From an uncultured Burkholderiales bacterium (lineage in GTDB: Bacteria > Pseudomonadota > Gammaproteobacteria > Burkholderiales > Burkholderiaceae_E), in assembly GCA_902826305.1 (NCBI GenBank), contig CADEEH010000009.1, positions 1 through 58,813 of the forward strand: a stretch of 58,813 nucleotides of DNA. The letters run 5' to 3'. Positions 7,747 to 16,814 of this stretch are shown in pieces. The position numbers were made by a program, and so were the translations under genes. Numbering within the stretch: position 1 is the first letter of the stretch; each line of letters begins with the position of its first letter. Under the pieces are notes generated by a model that was not told the origin of the DNA, made no database searches, and worked only from the letters and a program-made list of their open reading frames with translations.

Positions 7747-9850
7747 GCGCCACCTCGTGGCCGGAATCCTCGACCATCCCATTATGTCGAAGCAATGCGT
7801 CGATCCGGGGTTCGCGACCCCTGAACGCGCGGAACGAGTCGATGGCCGGTCGCGATCCGCCCACCGAGAGGATCTCGTCGAAGAACCGGCGCCCGGTCGT
7901 GCTGTCGTAGATGCCGCTTTCCTCGAACGCCGCGTAGCAGTCGGCCGACAGCACTTCGGCCCACTTGTAGCTGTAGTAACCGGCCGCGTAGCCGCCGGCG
8001 AAGATGTGCGAGAAGCTGTTCTGGAAACGGCTGTACCGCGGCGGCATCAGCAGCGCGACCTCCTGTCGGACCTCGTCGACCGTCTGTTGCACGGTCTGCG
8101 CGCCGCCCGGTTGGTATTCCGCATGCAGCCGCATGTCGAACAGCGAGTATTCGATCTGGCGCAACGTGCCCAGGCCGCTCTGGAAGTTCTTCGCGGCGAC
8201 CATCCGGTCGAACAGGTCGCGCGGCAGGGGCTGCCCGGTCTGCACGTGGGCGGTCATCGAGCGCACGATGTCCCATTCCCAGCAGAAGTTCTCCATGAAC
8301 TGGCTCGGCAGTTCGACCGCGTCCCATTCGACGCCGCTGATCCCGGCCACGCCGTATTCCTCGACCTGCGTGAGCATGTGATGCAGGCCGTGGCCGAATT
8401 CATGGAACAACGTGATCACGTCGTCGTGGCTGAGCACCGCCGGGCGATCACCGACCGGGGGCTGGAAGTTGCAGGTCAGGTACGCCACCGGCGTCTGCAC
8501 CCCGGTCGCGCGGCGGCGTCGACCGCGGGCGTCGTCCATCCAGGCCCCGGGCCGCTTGGACGCACGGGCATAGGTATCCAGGAAGAACTGGCCGATCAGC
8601 CGGCCGTCGCGTTCGATCCGGTAGAACCCCACGTCGGGATGCCAGGTCTGCGCGGTGTCGCGGGTGACGCGGACGGCGAACAGGCGCTCGATCAGGCCGA
8701 ACAGGCCGTCGAGCACACGCGGCAGCTGGAAGTACTGCTTGACCTCGTTGTCGGAGAAGTCGTAGCGCGCGTGCTTGAGTTTCTCGCTCGCGTACGCGAG
8801 GTCCCACGAGGCGAGTTCACCCATGCCCAGCGTGTCGCGGGCGAAGGTGCGGAGTTCGACGAGGTCGCGCTCGGCGAACGGGCGGGCGCGCCGCGCGAGA
8901 TCACGCAGGAACGTCATCACCTGCGCCGGCGATTCGGCCATCTTGGGCACCAGCGAGACATCGGCGAAGCTCGGATAACCGAGCAGCTTCGCCTCTTCCG
9001 CACGCAGCGCGAGGATCCGGTCGATGGCCGCGGTGTTGTCGAGATCGGCGGCGGTCTTGTCGGCGCCCGGGTCGACCCGGCCCTCGGCGGACGCGCGGGT
9101 GACGTAGGCGGCATACAGCGTCTCGCGCAATTCGCGCGACTGCGCATATTGCAGCACCGGGTAATACGACGGGAACTGCAGCGAGAATCGCCAGCCCGGG
9201 GCGCCGGCGGCCTCGGCGGCCTGGCGCGCCGCGGCGCGCGCATCCTCGGGCAATCCGTCGAGCCGGGACTCGTCCTCGACACTCACCGTGTAGGCGTTGG
9301 TCGCGTCGAGCACGTTCTCGGAGAATTTCTGCGACAACGCGGCCAGTTCGGTCTGGATCTCGGCGAAGCGTTCGCGCGCCGGTGATTCGAGTTCCGCCCC
9401 GCCGAGCCGGAAGTCGCGCAACGCATTGTCGATCACCCGCTGGCGCGGCGCGGGCAGCGTCGCGAACTCGGGGCTCGCGCGCAGTGCCTTGTACTTGGCG
9501 AACAGCTGTCGGTTCTGCGCCAGTTCGGTCCAGAACGCGGTCACCTTGGGCAGGTTCGCGTTGTAGGCCTCGCGCAGCTCCGGTGAATCGGCCACCCCGT
9601 TCAGGTGTCCGACCATTCCCCAGGCGCGGCCCAGCCGCTCGGTCGTGTCCTCGAGCGGCGCGCCGAACGCGTCCCAGGACGGCGGCGTCGAGGGCGCACT
9701 GATGGTGTCGATCACCGCACGCGCTTCGGCGAGCAGCGTGTCGATCGCCGGCGCGACCCAGCGCGGGTGGAAGTCCGAGAAACGGGGCAGGCCGCTGAAG
9801 TCGAGCAGCGGATTTGTGATCGAGTCGGGCGTGGTCGGGGACGTCGTCAT
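7739..9850 (-). CDS. prlC: M3-family zinc oligopeptidase (oligopeptidase A)
   Basis: A 703-residue cytoplasmic metallopeptidase, the normal length for oligopeptidase A. The zinc motif HEFGH lies near residue 482 (LFHEFGHGLHHML), and the downstream EWDAVELPSQFMENF stretch provides the third ligand region. The C-terminal IFAGGYAAGYYSYKWAEVLS is typical of M3A enzymes. It degrades short peptides, including cleaved signal peptides. The ATG at 9850 begins MTTSPTTPDSITNPLLDFSGLPRF, matching the usual N-terminus; upstream in-frame codons are not conserved. It is followed with overlap by the glutaredoxin-like gene and preceded 40 bases away by folD. Confidence 0.95.
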   Translation of the reverse strand: MTTSPTTPDSITNPLLDFSGLPRFSDFHPRWVAPAIDTLLAEARAVIDTISAPSTPPSWDAFGAPLEDTTERLGRAWGMVGHLNGVADSPELREAYNANLPKVTAFWTELAQNRQLFAKYKALRASPEFATLPAPRQRVIDNALRDFRLGGAELESPARERFAEIQTELAALSQKFSENVLDATNAYTVSVEDESRLDGLPEDARAAARQAAEAAGAPGWRFSLQFPSYYPVLQYAQSRELRETLYAAYVTRASAEGRVDPGADKTAADLDNTAAIDRILALRAEEAKLLGYPSFADVSLVPKMAESPAQVMTFLRDLARRARPFAERDLVELRTFARDTLGMGELASWDLAYASEKLKHARYDFSDNEVKQYFQLPRVLDGLFGLIERLFAVRVTRDTAQTWHPDVGFYRIERDGRLIGQFFLDTYARASKRPGAWMDDARGRRRRATGVQTPVAYLTCNFQPPVGDRPAVLSHDDVITLFHEFGHGLHHMLTQVEEYGVAGISGVEWDAVELPSQFMENFCWEWDIVRSMTAHVQTGQPLPRDLFDRMVAAKNFQSGLGTLRQIEYSLFDMRLHAEYQPGGAQTVQQTVDEVRQEVALLMPPRYSRFQNSFSHIFAGGYAAGYYSYKWAEVLSADCYAAFEESGIYDSTTGRRFFDEILSVGGSRPAIDSFRAFRGREPRIDALLRHNGMVEDSGHEVAHA

Positions 9851-9890
9851 TCGGTCTTTCCTGCGGATTCGGGCCGGCGGGGATGCGCGG

Positions 9891-10784
9891 TCAGCGCGTC
9901 GTCGCGTCGACGGGAGCGCGGGCCTGGGCGGCCTGCAGCGTGTTTTCGAGCAGCATCGCAATCGTCATCGGCCCGACGCCACCGGGCACCGGCGTGATCC
10001 AGCCGGCGACCGCGCGAACGGCTTCGGTGTCCACGTCGCCGCACAACCTGCCGTGTTCGTCGCGGTTCATGCCGACGTCGATCACCACCGCGCCGGGCTT
10101 GACCATGTCGGCACCGATCATCTTCGCCCGGCCGACGGCCACGACCAGGATGTCCGCGCGTCGGGTGTGGGCGGCGAGATCGCGGGTCTTGCTGTTGCAG
10201 ATCGTCACGGTCGCGCCCGCGTGCAGCAGCAGGATCGCCTGCGGCTTGCCGACGATGTTGCTGGCGCCGACGATCACCGCTTCGGCGCCGCGCAACGTGA
10301 CACCGGTGTGATCGAGCATCCGCATCACACCGGACGGCGTGCACGGCATCAGCCGCGGCGCGCCGGTGAACAGGGCGCCGGCATTGGCGACGTGGAAGCC
10401 ATCGACGTCCTTGTCGGGGGCGATGGCCGCGATCACCTGCTGCGGATCGATCTGCGGCGGCAACGGCAATTGGACCAGGATGCCATCGACCAGCGGGTCG
10501 GCATTCAGTTCGGCGATCCGCGCGAGCAGCGCCGGCTGCGAGGTCGCCCCTGGCAGGTGCTCGTGGATCGATCGCACACCGGCCGCTTCGCAGGCGCGGA
10601 TCTTGTTGCGCACGTAGACGGCGGAGGCTTGTGCGTCGCCGACCAGCAGCACGGCCAGCGCCGGCGGCCGCCAGCGGGCGGCCAGCACCTGGGCACGGCG
10701 CGCGACATCGGCACGCAGGCCGGCCGCCAGGGCGGTGCCGTCCAGCGTCCGGGCTGGTGTCAGGAACGGTTCGTTGGATTTCAT
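9891..10784 (-). CDS. folD: Bifunctional methylenetetrahydrofolate dehydrogenase/cyclohydrolase
   Basis: A 297-residue FolD with all expected landmarks: [14 protein letters not shown] with the catalytic Lys, [31 protein letters not shown], the NADP-binding [11 protein letters not shown], and the signature [18 protein letters not shown]. It interconverts 5,10-methylene-, methenyl- and 10-formyl-tetrahydrofolate in the cytoplasm, supplying one-carbon units. The ATG at 10784 begins [16 protein letters not shown]; the open frame continues upstream without conserved sequence. About 15 residues longer than the E. coli enzyme, mainly at the ends. It is first of three minus-strand genes (folD, prlC, glutaredoxin-like). 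Confidence 0.96.
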   Translation of the reverse strand: MKSNEPFLTPARTLDGTALAAGLRADVARRAQVLAARWRPPALAVLLVGDAQASAVYVRNKIRACEAAGVRSIHEHLPGATSQPALLARIAELNADPLVDGILVQLPLPPQIDPQQVIAAIAPDKDVDGFHVANAGALFTGAPRLMPCTPSGVMRMLDHTGVTLRGAEAVIVGASNIVGKPQAILLLHAGATVTICNSKTRDLAAHTRRADILVVAVGRAKMIGADMVKPGAVVIDVGMNRDEHGRLCGDVDTEAVRAVAGWITPVPGGVGPMTIAMLLENTLQAAQARAPVDATTR

Positions 10785-11016
10785 CTTGGAAGCAACAACG
10801 GGAGGAGGCTCGAGTGATGGTAGCAGGCCGTCTCGCGTGGTCCGCGACAGCCCGGCGGGCGGACCGGCGAACGGCATGACCGGAGGGGGCCGGGCCGCAA
10901 AACGTCCCGGGGCGGCGGGATGATCGGTGGGCGAACAACGTGGAGTGGATTTCAGCGTCGAGCCGTGCCTCGACCGGGCGTTAGACTGGACCGACACTTC
11001 GGATGGAGTTCGCCGG

Positions 11017-11733
11017 ATGGATGACCGACTCGGGGACCTCGAACGGCGGCATTGGGTTCTAGCGGGGGTGGGACTGCTGGTCGCCGCGACCTGCCGACAC
11101 GCCCAAGCGCTGTTGTTGTCGGATCTGACGCAGGGCGAAGCGCTGGCCGGCGTGCGCGAGGCTTTGACCCGGGGTGCCGGTGCGGCGGTGTCGCGCCTGG
11201 GCGTCGACGGGGGATTCCTGGGCAATCCGAAAGTGAAGATCGCGTTGCCCGATGCGCTGCAGCGAGTCGAGAAGCTGCTGCGGCTGGCCGGCCAGGGTCC
11301 ACAACTCGACGAGCTGGTGGCAACGATGAATCGTGCTGCCGAGAAGGCGGTGCCCGAGGCCCGGCCGCTGCTGGTCAACGCCGTCAGGACGATGTCGGTC
11401 GCCGACGCGAAACAGATCCTGGCCGGTGGCGACAGTTCGGTCACCGATTTCTTCCGCAGCCGCACCTATGCGCCGCTGGTCGAGAAATTCCTGCCGACGG
11501 TCAAGGGCTGGACCGATCGGGTCGGACTCGCACAGCGCTACAACCGGCTCGCCGATCAGGCGACGCGTTACGGCCTGGTCAAAGGTGCCGACAGCCGGGT
11601 CGAACGACACGTCACCCGCAAGAGCCTGGATGGGCTGTACCTGCTGATCGGCGAGGAAGAACGCGCGATCCGGGCCGATCCGGTCGCGGCCGGCAGCCGC
11701 GTGCTCGAGCGGGTGTTCGGCGTGTTGAAATAG
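11017..11733 (+). CDS. Exported DUF4197 family protein
   Basis: A 238-residue protein with a signal peptide-like segment near [21 protein letters not shown], followed by the DUF4197 domain ([26 protein letters not shown], then [16 protein letters not shown] and [21 protein letters not shown]). The final residues [11 protein letters not shown] match the usual end of this family. Function is unknown; members are predicted periplasmic, mostly helical proteins of proteobacteria. I chose the ATG at 11017 because it gives a short charged n-region before the hydrophobic core; an in-frame upstream start at 10927 exists but lacks conserved residues. The stop overlaps the tRNA promoter. Confidence 0.85.
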   Translation: MDDRLGDLERRHWVLAGVGLLVAATCRHAQALLLSDLTQGEALAGVREALTRGAGAAVSRLGVDGGFLGNPKVKIALPDALQRVEKLLRLAGQGPQLDELVATMNRAAEKAVPEARPLLVNAVRTMSVADAKQILAGGDSSVTDFFRSRTYAPLVEKFLPTVKGWTDRVGLAQRYNRLADQATRYGLVKGADSRVERHVTRKSLDGLYLLIGEEERAIRADPVAAGSRVLERVFGVLK

Positions 11734-11754
11734 GAGCCGCGTTCGCCCTATAAT
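11725..11754 (+). promoter_or_regulatory. Sigma-70 promoter for the tRNA-Ala/tRNA-Glu genes
   Basis: TTGAAA at 11725-11730 and a perfect TATAAT at 11749-11754 are separated by 18 bases. Transcription would start near 11761, about 14 bases before tRNA-Ala. The -35 element lies within the last codons of the DUF4197 gene. Confidence 0.75.
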
Positions 11755-11774
11755 CGCGGGCTTGCCGGGTGCTT

Positions 11775-11850
<76 letters not shown>

Positions 11851-11895
11851 GACACCCGGTACATGCTCGACCCAGCGCCACCAGCGCACGCCTCA

Positions 11896-11971
11896 GTCCC
11901 GTTCGTCTAGAGGCCTAGGACATCGCCCTTTCACGGCGGTAACACGAGTTCGAATCTCGTACGGGACGCCA
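11896..11971 (+). tRNA. gltT: tRNA-Glu (anticodon TTC)
   Basis: A 76-nt cloverleaf. The acceptor stem GTCCCGT pairs with ACGGGAC, the discriminator is G and CCA is encoded. The anticodon loop CTTTCAC gives TTC (UUC), reading GAA/GAG. It lies 45 bases after tRNA-Ala and is probably co-transcribed from the same promoter. The gene symbol is a family-level guess. Confidence 0.97.
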
Positions 11972-12012
11972 TACCCTACTGCAAGCGGTCGATCGGGCGT
12001 ATGCTTTTTTGC

Positions 12013-13413
12013 ATGCCGATCGACGACCTTCACGACCTTTCCGCGCTCGAACTCGCGCGACTGATGCACGCCCGCAGGATCTCGCCGGTCGAGGTGGTGC
12101 AGGGGATGCTTGCGCGCATCGAGCGACTCGAGCCGACGCTGCATGCGTACGCGACCGTGACAGCGGAACTCGCGCTCGAGCAGGCGCGGGCAGCCGAAGC
12201 GAAGATCGCCGCGCGCCAGATCATCGGGCCGTTGCACGGCGTGCCGATCGCGTTGAAGGATCTCTGCTACACCAAGGGTGTGACCACCGCGGCGGGCATG
12301 CCGATCCATCGCGACTTCGTGCCGACCTACGACGGCACCGTCACTGAACGCCTGCGCCGCGCCGGGGCGGTGCTGCTCGGCAAGTTGCAGCTCACCGAAG
12401 GTGCGTTCGCCGATCATCACCCGGCGATCACACCGCCGGTCAATCCGTGGCATCGGGACGTGTGGTCCGGCGCGTCGTCGAGCGGCTCCGGGGTCGCCAC
12501 CGCGGCCGGTCTGTGTTTCGGATCGATCGGCTCGGATACCGGCGGCTCGATCCGGTTCCCCTCGGCGGCCAACGGGGTGACCGGGCTCAAGCCCACCTGG
12601 GGCCGGGTGTCGGTGTACGGTGCGTTCGAGCTCGCCGCGTCGCTCGATCACCTGGGCCCGATGTGTCGAACCGCCGCGGACTGCGGCGCGATGCTGTCGG
12701 CGATCGCCGGCGCGGATGTGAACGATCCGAGCGCGAGCCGAGAGCCGGTGCCCAATTATCTCGACGGGGTCGACACCGACCTGCGCGGCATCCGTGTCGG
12801 TTTCGACGAGCGTTATGCCGGTGACGGGCTCGACGAAGCGACCGCACGTTGTATCGCCGACGCACGCGACGTATTGCAACGGCTCGGTGTCGAGTGGCGC
12901 AGCGTCACGTTTCCGGACGTGACACCGATGCTGCAGGACTGGGGGCCGAACTGCGCGGTCGAGACGGCGGTTGCCCACGAGCGGACCTATCCGGCCCGTC
13001 GCGACGAATACGGTCCGGGACTCGGCGGCTTCATCGAGGCCGGTCGCGCGCTGACCGCGATGGAATACCAGAAGATCCTGCTGCGACGCCGGCGCTTCGC
13101 CGGTCGCGTCGCCGCGTTGTTCGAATCGGTGGACTTGCTGCTGATCCCCGCGCAGCCGTTCGCCTCGCCGAGCGTCGAGCGGATGAAGACACTGGGCAGC
13201 GTGCCCGACGAACTGATGGCGCTGATCCGCTACACCGCGCCGTTCGACATGACCGGCAGTCCGACGATCACGATGCCCGGCGGCTTCACGTCGAGGGTCA
13301 CGCCGGTCGCGTTCCAGCTGGTCGCCGCACACTTCGACGAACAGCGGCTGGTGCGGGCCGGTCGTGCGTTCCAGCGCGCGACCGACTGGCACACGCGGCA
13401 TCCGAAGCTGTAG
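12013..13413 (+). CDS. Amidase-signature family enzyme
   Basis: A 466-residue cytoplasmic amidase. The Ser-cisSer-Lys triad is visible: Lys82 in VPIALKDLCY, the cis-Ser at about 155 in SGASSSGSGVATAAG, and the nucleophilic Ser179 in GSDTGGSIRFPSA. The C-terminal TGSPTITMPGGF is also typical. Related enzymes hydrolyse many amides, including the GatA paralogues, but the usual GatB/GatC neighbours are absent, so a stand-alone amidase is more likely. Substrate unknown. I chose ATG 12013 (MPIDDLHDLSALELARLM); an in-frame start four codons upstream is also possible. It follows the tRNA genes with 41 bases between. Confidence 0.92.
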   Translation: MPIDDLHDLSALELARLMHARRISPVEVVQGMLARIERLEPTLHAYATVTAELALEQARAAEAKIAARQIIGPLHGVPIALKDLCYTKGVTTAAGMPIHRDFVPTYDGTVTERLRRAGAVLLGKLQLTEGAFADHHPAITPPVNPWHRDVWSGASSSGSGVATAAGLCFGSIGSDTGGSIRFPSAANGVTGLKPTWGRVSVYGAFELAASLDHLGPMCRTAADCGAMLSAIAGADVNDPSASREPVPNYLDGVDTDLRGIRVGFDERYAGDGLDEATARCIADARDVLQRLGVEWRSVTFPDVTPMLQDWGPNCAVETAVAHERTYPARRDEYGPGLGGFIEAGRALTAMEYQKILLRRRRFAGRVAALFESVDLLLIPAQPFASPSVERMKTLGSVPDELMALIRYTAPFDMTGSPTITMPGGFTSRVTPVAFQLVAAHFDEQRLVRAGRAFQRATDWHTRHPKL

Positions 13414-13489
13414 GACCCGAAGGCCCCGCAGCCCGGGCGGCGTTCCGATCAACCCGCCGAGCGGACATCCGCCGCCCGCGGCGTGACGC

Positions 13490-13627
13490 TCACGCGACGA
13501 GCAGGATCGCGGTGACGATCAGGTAGGGCAGGCCCAGCCTCGCTGCGAACAGCAGCCATTCGGTGCGACCGAGCGGCAGCCAGGTGGGGCGATCGGCCAG
13601 GCCGATCGATTTCGATTCGATGTTCAT
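13490..13627 (-). CDS. Small predicted membrane protein (45 aa)
   Basis: An open frame of 45 codons with an ATG at 13627 and a GGAG ribosome-binding site about seven bases upstream. The protein has a polar N-terminus (MNIESKSIGLADRPTW) and then one hydrophobic segment, LLFAARLGLPYLIVTAILLV, which reaches almost to the end. This fits a one-pass inner-membrane microprotein. I recognise no family. The gene is isolated, convergent with the amidase gene, and the frame stays open far upstream, so the start is not certain. Translation is an inference from the ribosome-binding site and the amphipathic layout. Confidence 0.45.
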   Translation of the reverse strand: MNIESKSIGLADRPTWLPLGRTEWLLFAARLGLPYLIVTAILLVA

Positions 13628-14174
13628 CGGAAACTCCGGACGATGACGAGCCGGTCGTCCGACGGCGTCGGACGAACCTCGTGTTTGCGGACGATCGGAA
13701 CGTGCAGGACACGCCATCGCGACGCGACGCGATGGGGACCTGCCGGGCGGACGGTCGCTAATGCGGCTCGGGTTCCAGCGGATGGAACTCGCTGCAGAGT
13801 CGATGAAGCTGCGGGGGCGTGGAAGACGAGGCAGTCCGGACGGACCGCCGGTTGCGCCTTGCGTTGAGCCCTGGGCGAAGCGCTGTAGCCAACATGGGGA
13901 CACCTGTGAGATTGCCAAGCGATTGTATCGCATCGGCTCACCGGCGACCACCGATGACCCCATCGTTTTCGTCGAACGTCACACGCTCGCAGGATCAGGG
14001 ATGTAGGGCGCGGACTACGTTCGCCGCTGGACCGGCCCTACAAACCCCCAACGTGTCGGCGGGTAACGTGCAACGACGGGCGCAGGAGCGCGGGTGCGCA
14101 ACGATCGGCACGGTGATCGAGCGCATCGATCTCGACGTGACGGACGCCCGGCAACCGATTCCAGGAGGAATGAG
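13628..14174. other. 547-base intergenic region
   Basis: No convincing gene on either strand. It holds a REP-like inverted repeat at 14002-14042, reported separately, and the ribosome-binding site for the following PNPOx-like gene at about 14163-14169. Short open frames have no conserved sequence. The stretch 13880-13980 looks less GC-rich than its neighbours and may hold the promoter for the PNPOx-Ku pair, but I found no clear -35/-10 pair. Confidence 0.4.
14002..14042. repeat. REP-like inverted repeat
   Basis: TGTAGGGC at 14002-14009 is perfectly complementary to GCCCTACA at 14035-14042, enclosing a 25-base GC-rich segment with CGGACTACG. Similar TGTAGGG palindromes are common as repetitive extragenic elements in proteobacteria. 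A single copy is seen here, so repetitiveness is inference. Confidence 0.4.
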
Positions 14175-14675
14175 ATGGCCGATGTCGGATTCCACGAAGT
14201 GCTCGGACAGGTCGAGCGTATCCGTTTTGCGATGTTCGTGACCGAGGCGGGTGGACTGCGCGCGTGTCCGATGACCACACAACGTGCCGATGCCGACGGC
14301 CGCCTCTGGTTCCTCGGCGGCGCGGGCACCGAACTGGTCGCCGATCTGCGCGATCGCGACCAGGTGCTGCTCGTGTATGCCGAGCCGGGATCGGGGCTGT
14401 ATCACAGCGTGCACGGGCGGGCCAGCGTCCGTCAGGATGCGGCGCAGGCGCGGGTGTTGTGGTCGAAGCCGGCCGAGGTGTTCTTCCGCGGCGGCCCCGA
14501 TGATCCGGATCTGCGCGTGATCGAGGTCGACGTCGATCGGATCGAGTCCTGGCAACCCGAAGGCACGCGGATCGGACAGGTGATGAAGGTGGCGGCGGCT
14601 GCACTCGGCGCCGACATCGAACCCCGATCGATGGGTCGTCACGACGTCAGTCACCCACCGACCGGAGGTGTCTGA
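14175..14675 (+). CDS. Pyridoxamine 5'-phosphate oxidase-like general stress protein
   Basis: A 166-residue protein of the split-barrel FMN-binding family similar to general stress protein 26. The N-terminal half has RFAMFVTEAGGLRACPMTTQ, then GRLWFLGGAGTELVADL and QVLLVYAEPGSGLYHSVHGRASV, the usual core strands. Residues near the C-terminus, GQVMKVAAAALGAD, match the terminal helix of this subfamily. Relatives bind FMN or FAD; an enzymatic role is not established, so I do not call it PdxH. The ATG at 14175 follows an AGGAGGA ribosome-binding site. Its stop overlaps the start of ku by one base, implying translational coupling. Confidence 0.88.
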   Translation: MADVGFHEVLGQVERIRFAMFVTEAGGLRACPMTTQRADADGRLWFLGGAGTELVADLRDRDQVLLVYAEPGSGLYHSVHGRASVRQDAAQARVLWSKPAEVFFRGGPDDPDLRVIEVDVDRIESWQPEGTRIGQVMKVAAAALGADIEPRSMGRHDVSHPPTGGV

Positions 14676-15688
14676 TGGCCACGCGGCGTCGCCGGTCGTC
14701 GGCGGCGAACGACGCGCCCGCCGACGAGGTGTCCGACGACACCGGCGCTGCTGCGGCGCGTTCGCCCCGCGCGTTGTGGAAAGGTGCGATCAGCTTCGGG
14801 CTCGTGCATGTGCCCGTGGCGTTGCACGCCGCCTCCGGTTCGGGTCGTGTCGATTTCGACTGGCTCGACCGGCGCACGCTCGATCCGGTCGGTTACCAGC
14901 GCATCAACAAGAAGACCGGCAAGCCGCTCGAGGCCGATGACATCGTCAAAGGGGTCCAGGTGTCCCGTGGCCGATACGTCGTGCTGACCAGCGAGGAGAT
15001 CCGCGAGGCGTTCCCGCGATCGACGCAGACCATCGAGATCGAATCGTTCGTGCAGGCCGACGAGATCCCGTTCGTCTTCTACGAGCGTCCCTATCATCTG
15101 GCGCCGATCGGGCGCGCGCAGAAGGTCTATGCGCTGCTGCGCGAGGCACTGTCGGCGACGGACCGGGTCGGGGTCGCGCGGGTCGTGATCCACTCCCGCC
15201 AGCACCTGGCGATCGTCGTTCCGTCGGGTCGCGCGCTGGTGCTGAACCTGCTGCGCTGGGGCGCCGAGGTCCGTTCACCGGACAAGCTGGCATTGCCACC
15301 CGCCGGTGCCAAGGCCGCAGGACTCACGGATGCGGAAATGACGATGGCCCGACGGGTGATCGAGGACATGACCTCGCGCTGGGATCCGGCACAATATCGC
15401 GACCGGTTCACCGACCGGATCCTGCGCTGGGTCGACGCGAAATCACGTGCCGGCAAGGTCGCGTCGGTCGAGCCGCAGGAGGAGATGCCCGTGCGCGACA
15501 CGGCGGAGGTGATCGACCTGACCGAACTGCTCAAGCGCAGCCTCGGCGCGGATCGCCCGGGCAAGAAGGGCGCGGCGCGGACGGCGGGCTCGCGCCAGCG
15601 GGCGACCGGGTCGCCGCGGCCCGCGACGACGCCGCGTCGGGCCACATCGTCTCGTGCAAAGACCGGGAGCGCGCGCCGCGCCGCCTGA
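14675..15688 (+). CDS. ku: Non-homologous end joining protein Ku
   Basis: A 337-residue bacterial Ku. The beta-barrel core spans roughly residues 33-270: RALWKGAISFGLVHVPVAL, RINKKTGKPLEADDIVKG, YVVLTSEEI and EIPFVFYERPYHLAPIG, followed by the helical arm region with MTMARRVIEDM. The tail from about 290 is rich in Lys, Arg, Ala and Thr, like the DNA-binding C-termini of other bacterial Ku proteins; the N-terminus is also basic. Ku homodimers ring DNA ends and recruit LigD. No ligase-D gene is in the window, and Ku is instead coupled (TGATG) to the PNPOx-like gene. Confidence 0.96.
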   Translation: MATRRRRSSAANDAPADEVSDDTGAAAARSPRALWKGAISFGLVHVPVALHAASGSGRVDFDWLDRRTLDPVGYQRINKKTGKPLEADDIVKGVQVSRGRYVVLTSEEIREAFPRSTQTIEIESFVQADEIPFVFYERPYHLAPIGRAQKVYALLREALSATDRVGVARVVIHSRQHLAIVVPSGRALVLNLLRWGAEVRSPDKLALPPAGAKAAGLTDAEMTMARRVIEDMTSRWDPAQYRDRFTDRILRWVDAKSRAGKVASVEPQEEMPVRDTAEVIDLTELLKRSLGADRPGKKGAARTAGSRQRATGSPRPATTPRRATSSRAKTGSARRAA

Positions 15689-15780
15689 GCGTCATCGCCG
15701 CGGGGATGGCTGGTTTGCCGGCTCGCGCCGGCGCGGCGACGCCTCGTCGGTGGGAACCCCTCGGGACACGCCGGCAACGG

Positions 15781-16401
15781 CTACGAAGCGTTCAGGCGTT
15801 CGATCTCCCGGTCGTGCAGCCCGGACAGCAGCAGCAGCGCGCTGATCGCACCGACCAGCGCCATCGCCATGTCCGACTGGGTGTCCCACGGATCACCCTG
15901 CGTGCCGAGGAATTCGTCGGCACCCTGGCCCAGCGCCAGCGCGGCGCCCCATTCGATCAGTTCGTAGGTGGCACTGATCGCCAGCACGACACAGACGACC
16001 AGGAAGGCGAGCATCCGGCGGCCGCGCACGAAGCCGCCGCGGATCAGGATCTCGCGGGCGACCAGTGCGGGCACGAAGCCCTGGAAGAAGTGTCCGATCC
16101 GGTCGTACGGATTGCGTTCGAGGTTGAACCAGTCGGCCAGCTGGAAACCGAGCGGCACGCGGGCATACGTATAGGCGCCGCCCATCATCAGCACCAGCGC
16201 ATGCAGGAAGATCCCGGCATACAGCAGCGTGGTCAGCGGGAAGCGCCGGTGGGTCGCCGCGAGCACCGGCATCGCGATGAAGATCGGCGCCACCTCCATC
16301 AGCCAGGTGGCGCGGTCGTAAGGCCGCCAGCCCGACAGGGCCAGCAGCAGGATCAGCGCGGCACCGGCGACGGCCAGGCCTCGCGGTGCACCCGCGTTCA
16401 T
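15781..16401 (-). CDS. DUF2238 inner-membrane protein (YjdF-like)
   Basis: A 206-residue protein with about six membrane segments, typical of the DUF2238/YjdF family. Conserved residues are seen in [21 protein letters not shown] and [15 protein letters not shown] (an ExxEW-like motif), then [21 protein letters not shown]. The family's function is not established. Its ATG overlaps the stop of ybjQ-like gene by four bases (ATGA), so the two are a transcriptional and probably translational unit. It converges with ku, with 92 bases between; a GCCGGC/GCCGGC stem-loop at 15717-15732 lies there without a T-run. Confidence 0.9.
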   Translation of the reverse strand: MNAGAPRGLAVAGAALILLLALSGWRPYDRATWLMEVAPIFIAMPVLAATHRRFPLTTLLYAGIFLHALVLMMGGAYTYARVPLGFQLADWFNLERNPYDRIGHFFQGFVPALVAREILIRGGFVRGRRMLAFLVVCVVLAISATYELIEWGAALALGQGADEFLGTQGDPWDTQSDMAMALVGAISALLLLSGLHDREIERLNAS

Positions 16402-16718
16402 TCGACGACAACCGCCGTGCCGCTTGCCGAGACCATCAGCATGCCGTTGCCCTGGCCGAGCACTTCGTAGTCCAGATCGACCGCGACGACCGCGTTCGCG
16501 CCCAGGGCCTGGGCCCGTTCCTGGAGCTCCTGCAGCGCGATGTCGCGCGCGCGTTGCAGTTCGCGTTCGTAGGTCGCCGAACGGCCGCCGACCAGGTCAC
16601 GGATGCCGGCGAACAGGTCCTTGAACAGGTTGGCGCCCAGGATCGCCTCGCCGGCGATCACGCCGCAGTAACGGGTGATCCGCTTGCCCTCGACCGAGGG
16701 GGTGGTGGTGATGATCAT
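16398..16718 (-). CDS. YbjQ/UPF0145 family protein
   Basis: A 106-residue cytoplasmic protein that matches the UPF0145 (YbjQ, heavy-metal-binding domain-like) family along its length: [61 protein letters not shown] and [13 protein letters not shown]. Members form pentamers in known structures, but the biological role is unclear and metal binding is not well supported. The ATG overlaps nothing upstream and is preceded by a weak ribosome-binding site; it is the first gene of a two-gene unit with the DUF2238 protein. Confidence 0.92.
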   Translation of the reverse strand: MIITTTPSVEGKRITRYCGVIAGEAILGANLFKDLFAGIRDLVGGRSATYERELQRARDIALQELQERAQALGANAVVAVDLDYEVLGQGNGMLMVSASGTAVVVE

Positions 16719-16814
16719 GGCAACTTCCCGATGGATCGCTCCAAGGGATTGTGCCTGATCGCGCGGGGGCCGGAAGGTCGGTCGGGCCCGTGGAGGAAGT
16801 CCGAAGACCGGGGA

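Noticed and set aside
12013-13413. GatA subunit of the amidotransferase
   Set aside because: The amidase motifs fit, but gatB and gatC are absent next to it and the sequence reads as a stand-alone amidase.
15717-15732. GCCGGC stem-loop between ku and the DUF2238 gene as a terminator
   Set aside because: The stem is only 6 bp and lacks a T-run on either strand, so it is not a supported terminator.
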